NCBI GenBank assembly: GCA_037349315.1
Contig: JBAIAC010000014.1
Coordinates: 23,351,001 to 23,415,000, forward strand
Length of the DNA: 64,000 bases
Reading direction: 5' to 3'
DNA from: Chelydra serpentina
Taxonomy: Eukaryota; Chordata; Testudines; Chelydridae
A model generated the notes under the pieces. The model was not told where the DNA came from. It ran no database searches and saw only the letters and a program-made list of their open reading frames with translations. Shown piece after piece: positions 55,070 through 64,000 of the stretch. The position numbers were made by a program, and so were the translations under genes. Each line of letters opens with the position of its first letter. The stretch's first letter is position 1.

Positions 55070-56640
55070 ACTAGAGTTTAAACTAACCTCATTTATTATA
55101 TGTATAATAAAAATTAAAATAGATAATTTTGGGAAGTACCTGAAAAAGTCTTCTCATTACAGTATCAGAGTCCTGATTTTTTTTTTGACATATATAGAAC
55201 TTAAATGGCTACAAATAAACAAAACCCTGAAAAACAGAAGTCCTACATTTAGAGTATGAAATGTTTACAATGAATCAAATGCTAATCAAGCCAAGTAACC
55301 GATGTATTAGAGTAATTTTTAGAATGAATTCACAGCTCTGAAGGTTTATCTGTAGTTTTACTTCAAAAGAATAGTTAACTTCACCTGAATATTACTAAAT
55401 ACAAATGAAAAAAAATATACATTCTGTATCTAAAACATAAACACCCAGACAGATGTTAGTCATATTAGTGTACCTGACAGTTAGCCTGTTAGAGGAAGTT
55501 AGAGGACATGAAAGAAACTGGAGGGTTCCCCCCCCCCCTTTAAAAATACTTTGTAAACTTATCTAACAAAACCAGGGAATATTTTTAAGTATTAGATCAA
55601 GTTTTTAGTCATTTATGATGAAGTTGGTGTGCCTAGTGTTTGTACACTGCATTATTTATGAATGTTTAAAGTTTTGGTTTTTTTTTTAGAAATTTGGCAT
55701 GTTTCAATTGCTACAGTCTCTAGTTATATGAATATTGTTCAGGAAAAAATTCATTCATTTAGTTTTGATGTGTGCTTTGACAATCTAAATCTCTGTTTGC
55801 ACTACAGATAAGCCATATTTTGAAAACTAAATGATTCTTTGATCATTCAGAAACCATAAGGCATGCTTGAGACTATGCCTTGGTAGGTTTTGTATATTTG
55901 TTAAAATATTGTTGTGATAAAAATGTTGGCAAACTTGAGTGTTTAAAGGTAGGCACCTAAATACATGGTAAGAGTTTCAGAAGTGCTAAGCACCCTCCAT
56001 TACAGTACCATGGACTTCCATGAGAAGTACAGGTTCTCGGCACCTCTGAAAATGCAGCAACTTATTTATGTATCTAAATGTGGACTTAAGTTGCTTAGCA
56101 TTAAGCATTCAAGTTTGAAAGTTTTGGCCTATGGTTTTAAAAAGCTGTTTTCTCTAATTAACACAGATTGCATCCACATTACAGTGGTCAATGGTTTAAA
56201 AATAGAAATAACAAAACACTCTCTTCACAAAAAGCTTTCAAGATGTCTGTATGGATACTTTCAGCATGAATACTTGGGTAAATTCACACAGGTATTTGTG
56301 GTGCACTTGCTTTTCACAAACATGATTTGTCAATAAATTCACTCATACCAATGTTTATGGAAAGCGAACAGAGGGCTTTTGTATACTGCCTTAGCAGACC
56401 TACAGCTTTTATCTGTAGGAATGTTTATGAATACTTTTTTTTTCTGCAGCCAAATGAGCTGCCTTGGCATAGACATACACTCTTAAGTAAGGCAACAAAA
56501 ACCATGAACTGCAAATGTATCCTTTACAGTTATCTACAAAACCTTTTATGGTTCTGCTAAGTGCCAAAAGGTTTTGAATTCTGACTATTCTCTATTTCCA
56601 CAGATCCACAAGTCTGCTGGAACCTGATTAATATGTCCTA
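55070..56640. other. Intergenic sequence
   Basis: AT-rich; the 123-residue open frame at 55965-56336 has no recognisable domain. Confidence 0.4.
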
Positions 56641-56645
56641 TGCAA

Positions 56646-57241
56646 GCCTGGTCTACATGTACGCGGTTATTTTGGAATTAGCCGAGTTAATTCGAAATAA
56701 AACTGATTCCGTCCAGACGACCAAACTGTTTTTTTCCCATTTAAAGGGCTCTTTAATCCGGTTTCTGTACTCCACCTCAGCAAGTGGAGTAGTGCTAAAA
56801 TCGAGATCGCAGTTCCGGGTTACAGATATTGTGGACGCAATTTGACATTATTGGCCTCCGGGAGCTATCCCAGAGTGCTCCCTTGTGACCGCTCTGGGCA
56901 ACACTGTCAACTCTGATGCACTAGCCAGGTAGGCAGTAAAAGCCCTGGGAACTTTTGAATTTCATTTCCTGTTTGGACACCATGGCGAGCACATCAGCAC
57001 AGGTGACCATCAGCACAGTCCACCATGACAGGCGACCATGCAGAGTCCACCATCACAATGGGTGACGGGGACTGCGGGATAGCTACCCACGCTCCGACAT
57101 TCGATGATAGCCTCGGTACTGTGGACGCACTCCGCCGAATTCATGCGCTTTAGTGGGGACACACAAGACCAAATGTATAAAATCGCTTCCAAAAATTCAA
57201 ATAGAATAACTTTGAAATAATTTTGTACTGTAGATGTACCC
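56646..57241 (+). mobile_element. Harbinger-type non-autonomous element, longer form
   Basis: 596 bp from GCCTGGTCTACATGTAC to TGTAGATGTACCC, flanked by CAA on the left and TAA on the right. Interior contains GGGAGCTATCCCAGAGTGCT and CACCATGGCGAGC, possibly the remnant start of an accessory ORF of a larger Harbinger. Confidence 0.65.
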
Positions 57242-57244
57242 TAA

Positions 57245-57540
57245 GGGCTAGTCTACACTTACCCGCAGCGTCGGAGGCGTCGGATCGATCTTCTGGGTTC
57301 GATTTATCGCGTCTTGTCTAGACGCGATAAATCGAACCAGGAAGTGCTCCCCCGTCGACGCCGGTAATCCTGCTCTGCGAACGGAGCAGGCGGAGTCAAC
57401 GGGGGAGCTGTGCGCCGCCGTGTGGACCAGGGGTAAGTACTTTAAAATTCGAAATAAGATACTTCGACTTCAACTACGTTATTCACGTAGCTGAAGTTGC
57501 GTATCTTACTTCGAACTTGTGGGCTAGTGTAGACCAGCCC
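57245..57540 (+). mobile_element. Harbinger-type MITE, family 1, copy 3
   Basis: 296 bp from GGGCTAGTCTACACTTACC to GTGTAGACCAGCCC, TAA on both sides (57242-57244, 57541-57543). Hairpins TCGATTTATCGCGTC...GACGCGATAAATCGA and CAACTACG...CGTAGCTG are intact. Abuts the previous element with only TAA between. Confidence 0.88.
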
Positions 57541-57544
57541 TAAG

Positions 57545-58925
57545 TCTCATCTGCAGTTAGGGGTTCAGTGATTTTAGCTTTATGCTGTACTTAACAGTAT
57601 CTGAGTGGAAACACAGTACCCACAGATAAAGGTGGACAAGAATTGAACAGAGTGTGATATTTCTGAGGATACTGGATGAAGCCAAGTAGAAAAGATTAAG
57701 CATGATGGGAAGGCTGAAAAGGTAGCCAAATTCATACTTGATGTAACTGCTTTGTAGCCAATGGAGTTAGATCTGGGATGAATTTGTCCCAGAGTATATA
57801 TTTTCTATTTTTCCTCCAGAAAAGCCTGTTTCTTGCTTTAAAGGGCTGGATTGCTACTTTAGCAGTTGAATCCAGTTCTAGTTAACCCATCAGCTTAACA
57901 AAAAATGCTTTCCTTGAGGGATTTGAATAAATAAATATAGATTTCTTGAATTAATTTTAGATGGTGGGCTACAGAAAGCCTACATGTGTCAATGAAATTC
58001 AGCCCCTTAAAATAAAATTGGTCTTTTGTACAAAATGCTATATAGGAATATAGACCAGAAGCCTAAGAATATATCCATCTAGTCTTTCTCCCTTGTAGAA
58101 GATGAGCAGAATTTTTTCTAAAATGAGAAAAATAGAAGGAAGTGTAAAATGGGCAGAAGTATCAATTTAAGTAGTTGACCAGTTACCAGTCAAGGGTGAT
58201 TCAGGAAAAGGCTGAAGATGAGAAGGGCTTTAAAAAGCTCTCTGCTGACTGATGATTACTCTCAGACCAAACTATGAAGGGCATGAAGCTTTTCCTGAAA
58301 GCTCAAACCAAAAGTATTTATCTGTAACTTCTGCTCTACATGTTTCTAGTTCTGATGTTGTTTGGTAGAAATGATTCTGGAATATACCTTTCTTACTGCT
58401 ACCCAAGGAGGCATGGTAAGCACTATTGGTACTGTGCATAAGGGCCTCTAAAGCCATTGTCTTTAGTGAGACACACCCAAGGTCTCAAGACATGGAGCAA
58501 TATGAGACTAATCACATATCTCTGAAAAGAGAGAAGCTATGATTAGGTTCCTTTAAAAATCACAGAGCCTGATGTTTGATCTTTAGTTTAAATCAGGAAT
58601 AACTCCACTAAGGTCAATGGAGCTATACTAGTATAGCTGGAGAGTGGAGGATCAGGCGTCTGGTGACTACTGTTTGTTTAATGAATGGATGAAGTTGAAA
58701 GCTTCCAGTACTGCGAGCATCACTCTGCTGAGGAATAAAGTGTTACTGAAGTCACAGTTCCAGGATGGCATATATATCGTAGGCTGACTAAATACTGGAA
58801 CCACTCATCACCTGTCATAGGGGGTCCTCTCTAGTGAGTGCACGTAGCCTGAGTGTAGACAAGGTACAAAGTGCAGACAGAGTTGCTATTGGCATGTGTG
58901 TGTTAGCAAAAAACCATCAAAACAG
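57545..58925. other. Intergenic sequence
   Basis: Nothing recognised. Confidence 0.4.
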
Positions 58926-60255
58926 GTATCATAGAATCATAGAATATCAGGGTTGGAAGGGACCTCAGGAGGTCATCTAGTCCAACCCCCTGCTCAAAGC
59001 AGGACCAACCCCAACTAGATCATCCCAGCCAGGGCTTTGTCAAGCCTGACCTTAAAAACCTCTAAGGAAGGAGATTCCACCACCTCCCTAGGTAACCCAT
59101 TCCAGTGCTTCACCACCCTACTAGTGAAAAAGTTTTTCCTAATATCCAACCTAAACCTCCCCCTCTGCAACTTGAGACCATTACTCCTTGTTCTGTCATC
59201 TTCTACCACTGAGAACAGTCTAGATCCATCCTCTTTGGAACCCCCTTTTAGGTAGTTGAAAGCAGCTATCAAATCCCCCCTCACTCTTCTCTTCTGCAGG
59301 CTAAACAATCCCAGTTCCCTCAGCCTCTCCTCATAAGTCATGTGCTCCAGCCCCCTAATCATTTTTGTTGCCCTCCGTTGGACTCTTTCCAATTTATCCA
59401 CATCCTTTTTGTAGTGTGGGGCCCAAAACTGGACACAGTACTCCAAATGAGGCCTCACCAGTGCCGAATAGAGGGGAATAATCATGTCCCTCGATCTGCT
59501 GGAAATGCCCCTACTTATACAGCCCAAAATGCCGTTAGCCTTCTTGGCAACAAGGGCACACTGTTGACTCATATTCAGCTTTTCGTCCACTGTAACCCCT
59601 AGGTCCTTTTCTGAAGAACTGCTGCCCAGCCATTCGGTCCCTAGTCTGTAGCAGTGCATGGGATTCTTCCATCCGAAGTGCAGGACTCTGCACTTGTCCT
59701 TGTTGAACCTCATCAGATTTCTTTTGGCCCAATCCTCTAATTTGTCTAGGTCCCTCTGTATCCTATCCCTACCCTCCAGCGTATCAACCACTCCTCCCAG
59801 TTTAGTGTCATCTGCAAACTTGCTAAGGGTGCAGTCCACACCATCCTCCAGGTCATTGATGAAGATATTGAACAAAACCGGCCCCAGCACCGACCCTTGG
59901 GGCACTCCACTTGATACCGGCTGCCAACTAGACATGGAGCCATTGATCACTACCCGTTGAGCACGACCATCCAGCCAGTTTTCTATCCACCGTACCGTCC
60001 ATTCATCCAGCCCATACTTCTTTAACTTGCTGGCAAGAACGCTGTGCGAGACTGTATCAAAAGCTTTGCTAAAGTCAAGAAATAGCACATCCACTGCTTT
60101 CCCCTCATCCACAGAGCCAGTTATCTCATCATAGAAGGCAATTAGGTTAGTCAGGCATGACTTGCCCTTGGTGAATCCATGCTGACTGTTCCTGATCACT
60201 TTCCCCTCCTTTAAGTGGTTCAAAATTGATTCCTTGAGGACCTGTTCCATGATAA
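58926..60255 (-). mobile_element. Young 5'-truncated CR1 LINE with long open RT
   Basis: The 3' end is at 58926 (ATAGAATCATAGAATATC on plus). The minus-strand frame 60280-59015 encodes about 410 CR1 residues starting near [10 protein letters not shown], with motif [15 protein letters not shown], motif [13 protein letters not shown], motif [13 protein letters not shown] intact and the same C-terminus as the 52305 copy. Leading residues before IMEQ come from flanking DNA. Confidence 0.92.
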
Positions 60256-60259
60256 GGGT

Positions 60260-61980
60260 AAGTGGAAGGTAGCGGTGCACAGCACATCTGACAGTCAGGT
60301 GCTAAATGTTGAACTCTTGTCCTAGGAGGATCACATTCCTGGGTTAGAATCCACAGAGAGCACACACTTTTTCATTGTGTATTGTAAACAGTTGCAAGAA
60401 TATGAATACCCACGTTTTGATGCTTAAACTAAAAACTTTTCAGTCTTTTGGCTTGTCCTATATATAAAAGTTTCTCTTTGACTTCTGGATCAATGCCCTC
60501 TATCTTCAGAGATCTTTTTCATAGTGCCGTAAATTAAAAGGTGCTTTATAAACACAGGCTAAGCCACTTTATCTACTAGCTAAACTTACAATCAAAGTAC
60601 AGCAGTACAGTAGAGGTACTGGTGTGGGAGGACTGAATAAGTGTTCTGCTACTTTTATTAGTAACTGGGAAGATGGGAGTTCAATTTGACCCACAAGGAA
60701 AGGGGATAGAGACTGGGTAGTGGAAATGAAAATTCTCACTACTGCAAATAGAAAGACTAGTCATTCCAATTCACTTTAAATATACACAAAAGATTAAAAT
60801 ATGTGGCTGAAAGGATATTGATGAAAGAGCTTACCTACACAAACAAAATATTGATAAGAACGGGGAGAGACTGAAAGGACTAAATATATTCTAGCAGTCA
60901 GAGTGCAGGAATCAAATAAGGCAGGGAAGAAGGAAAATGACATCCTAGCATCTGGAGTTAAACTGTTCCATAAATACAATCAGGAGAAGAGAGAGGATAC
61001 CAAAGGCCCAGTTTGATCGGGTCCTGAACACTGCACAGAATTGGTCTGTAACTGAGGGAAATGAACAGATAATGGTGCTAGTGGGCACTGTGTGACAACT
61101 TCAGATGAGGCAAGATCCAGGACCAGACTACTTACAACTACTGTGTTGCTTTTTGCCAGGGTATGGGGTGTTTGATGCTAGTATCCTGGTTTCATTTCAA
61201 CGTTGGGCTCTGACTACACATTATCCCCATCTACATTTTTCTAGCAGTTTCATTTGGAGAAGGTTTTCTCGCCTTTCCATCTTAAAGGTGGCTGTGAAGC
61301 ATTATTAGAAGAGAATGGTTGCTAGTGCTGTTCCACCCAACCATTAGCTGCATTTCAGATGCGGGTGAAGTGGTCCATGCACACTTAGGGACAAATCCCA
61401 ATCCCATTAACTTCAAATGTGGCAAGATTTGACACACAGGACCCGATTCACATGTACATTAAGTCTCCTTTATATTGCTCCATGTAGAAGGGCCTTGAAG
61501 TGGGCATCTGTTACAGTGACATTCACACTAAGGCTCCTTTATACTGCCAGGGACTAAGGGGTATGGCACAGAATCATACCCCTTGTCTTTTAAATGTTTG
61601 GAGATGCATGTGTATGGGAGGCCCTATATTCATGACCATTTGTATTTGTCCATAATTTTACCAATTGACTTTCTCTTCTCACGAACTTTCAGTGTTTAAT
61701 TAGTTGGCAGAGCTTCTGCTTTTCCTTTGACCTTGTATGTGTTGACTGGAATTTAAAGGATGTTCCTTTAGCTGAATAAGTATTTGTATAAGTAAGAGAT
61801 GGTACAATACGTTTAAATGCAAGCAATATGTCAAAGACTTAAAAGTTGTGAATTAAATCTGTTCCACTTATGAAACTGCAGGTCTCCCCAGATGCAAGTT
61901 TTTTTTTAAATGTTCTGTATTTTACAGCCTAATTTGTCTTTTGAAAATAGAAAGCTTACATTAGTAGCAGGGTACTTCGT
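60260..61980. other. Intergenic sequence
   Basis: No gene or clear element. Confidence 0.4.
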
Positions 61981-61984
61981 TACA

Positions 61985-62150
61985 ATCAGCCAGCAGTGTC
62001 CTGAAGAGGACGCCGCATGCTGGGAGCAACGCGGGTCCAGATGCCAGCAAGGGAGCGGCGGACGGGTCACCACCGGCGGAGGGCGCTCCAGGACTGCTGT
62101 GAGCTAATTCCCAGACTGACCGGTGCTTCCTTGAAAATGGGTTGGCATTC
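61985..62150 (+). repeat. GC-rich LTR-like fragment
   Basis: GCATGCTGGGAGCAACGCGG, then GAGCTAATTCCCAGACTGAC, matching the end region of the LTR-like fragment near 54640. CpG-rich in AT-rich surroundings; the open frames 61910-62211 come from this. Confidence 0.4.
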
Positions 62151-62657
62151 CCAGCACCGTCATCATTTGAGACCCATCATTTGTTTGGTATGTGCAGAGG
62201 AAATTCTCTAGCAATAAAACATACACTCTTCTTCTTCTTCTATTTACTGTCTTGCTAGAGGTGTTGGCTAATGAGTAGAATCATCGCAAAAAGTCAGGAT
62301 GCTAGTTTTGTTATTGGAGTAGCAAGACACGTCTGCGTACTGTGAGCGTCATTGTTACAACACTTTACCTTTCTCCTTAGTGCCTCCCAGCACATCTTGT
62401 TTATAGTGTTTTTTCTGTCAATGTACATTAATATTTTAAATTATGGAGAACTCCTTCACTAGCCACTGCACTTGATAGATAGTATTGCAATATACAGTTT
62501 CAGTTTTACCAGTACTGAAGTTCTTGGTGTGCTAGCTTCTATTCATGGATAAGATGCGATCAGTTCATACTGCTTCAAAGATGTTAGCCTACATTTCAAT
62601 AGCGTTTTTAGGTGTTTGACTGAACTAACATAACTGATAAACAAACCCTTCATGCCT

Positions 62658-63260
62658 TGTGATGGGGTGTACAAACCTCACATTGGGCCCAGGTAGCCCC
62701 ACCCAGCCAGGCCTGCAGAGCATGCTCTAGCTGAGGAAAAAGCTTAAAAGGGAGCAACTCAGCCCAGAAGAGGGAAAGCCAGGGAGGAAGGCATCTCTGT
62801 TATAAGGGACCCCGAACAAGGATGCTGAGGAAGCCTCACTGTGAGGAAGAAGACCACCTGCTGAGACCAGTAGGAACTGAAGGATTAGTTGTCTCCCCTC
62901 CCACTTTTGACTATCTTATGTTGAACTTGGAGACTTTGGGGGAGATGTATTGTAGAAAGTGACCCAAAGAGGCAGCTCTGGGGTACTCCAAAGTGCTGGA
63001 CATTGTTGTCCCTCACAGGGCCCCGGGTCAGAACCTGGTGGAGTGGAAGGGCCAGGGCTTCCTTACCGACTTCCCTTGTTGCAGAAGGGGCATAAACCTT
63101 ATTTTTGCCCCACTTCCCCTGCTAGTAAGGAATGGGTTAGGCACTGAACCTTGAGGTGAGGATAAGATATATACAAGGGTGAGGAACTTGACTGAAGGGC
63201 CTTTCTGCTAGAAGGCAAGAGACTGAAAACTGGGTGTGCTAACCATTAGGCCACCAAGCT
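62658..63260 (+). repeat. LTR-like repeat
   Basis: Starts TGTGATGGGGTGTACAAACC, contains GGGCCCCGGGTCAGAACCTG, close in style to the LTR at 37310; right end not defined. Confidence 0.45.
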
Positions 63261-64000
63261 CTCTGAGGGCTCTACTATGTATCTGTAAAGGCAGGGTCAT
63301 AGATTTTCATTCTCCTCTCATTTACAATTGTGCAAATGGGGATCATTCCACTAAAGTCAACAGTTAATGTTTCATAAAAGAAGAATCAGGCCCATTGTGC
63401 TATTATGCATCACAAATAAACAGAATTGCCTATGCTTAAAATTAAACAGAATCTGATTTCTGTGCTGTATAACAGAAAAATTTTAATTAAGGTAGAAAAA
63501 TTTATATATACACCTGTCGGTCTTGCTGTTTCAGGAACAGTATTAACTGCACAGTCTGGTTGCGAGGGTAGCATACTATACACCTTTGATAGTGACATAT
63601 CCTCCACCAGTAACCAAGGAGTACCAGTTATTCTATGTTGCACTGATCCCCCATGTTGTTGGTCCACACCCGGTCCAGGAGCCTTTCTTTTCCTTTTTAC
63701 TCCTTTTTTCTGATAGTTCTGTGCTATTATATGCTAGTTATAACACACTGAATTTTAAGTATTGCAAGAATAGCATACTTGGTATGGTTAGACTACTAAT
63801 TATTTACTATTTTAAAATAGTGTAATTCAGCAAAGAATATGACTATATGCACTAGTTTAACTATTATAAAGAAATTAAGTTGTGATGGAGATCATGCTAA
63901 TTTGAGGCCACTGAATTATTAACATGTAGCATTACTAATTCAGAAACTTTAATTTAATTAGCTGTTTTAATCTTTTCCAGTTATTGCAATAGAGTGAGAA
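63260..64000. other. Intergenic sequence at window end
   Basis: AT-rich; nothing recognised. Confidence 0.35.

Noticed and set aside
61910..62211. Possible first exon or CpG island of a next gene
   Set aside because: Shares the GAGCTAATTCCC block with an LTR-like fragment at 54.6 kb, so an LTR end is likelier.
35900..64000. A second apple-domain protease (F11)
   Set aside because: No apple or trypsin-domain blocks were found on either strand in this interval.

Overview
This window reads as a vertebrate chromosome, most likely a turtle (Cryptodira-type). Two multi-exon liver-type genes lie in the same order and orientation as CYP4V2 and KLKB1 in other tetrapods, with GT-AG introns. The repeat load is typical of turtles: CR1 LINEs ending in ATTCTATG units, a tRNA-derived SINE with a CR1-like tail, PIF/Harbinger and hAT elements, and Gypsy/ERV-type LTRs. 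The species call is an inference from repeat type; no database was searched.

Region 1 (1-11.1 kb) holds the 3' part of CYP4V2, a fatty-acid omega-hydroxylase P450. Eight coding exons, equivalent to human exons 4-11, run from 2337 to the stop at 11099; the 5' exons lie left of the window. The introns hold an LTR (4506-6065) with a hAT element nested in it, and a Harbinger-type MITE (6211-6506).

Region 2 (about 14.4-35.9 kb) holds one complete gene of the plasma prekallikrein/factor XI family. It has 14 coding exons: signal peptide, four apple domains at two exons each, an activation-site exon that also carries His57, then the rest of a trypsin-like domain ending at 35689. The joined reading frame is 1887 nt (628 residues plus stop). 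A likely non-coding first exon and liver promoter sit near 14.4-14.53 kb. The introns contain MITEs, hAT elements with exact 8-bp target duplications, an LTR-like repeat, a 5S-like fragment and a U2 snRNA pseudogene.

Region 3 (35.9-64 kb) shows no host gene and no second apple-domain protease. It is a stack of mobile elements: an old CR1 split by a solo LTR; a decayed Harbinger transposon carrying a 338-bp near-perfect palindrome and a SINE; an almost open RTE-like LINE with one stop and an altered catalytic motif; two nearly identical young CR1 copies; two Harbinger elements placed back to back; and several LTR fragments.

The two genes work independently: CYP4V2 in endoplasmic-reticulum lipid oxidation, and the protease as a secreted zymogen of the contact/kallikrein-kinin system. 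The most unusual items are the palindrome, the RTE-like LINE, the oppositely oriented MITEs bracketing the exons of apple domains 1-2, and the prekallikrein-like cysteine pattern in a gene that otherwise mixes factor XI and prekallikrein features.
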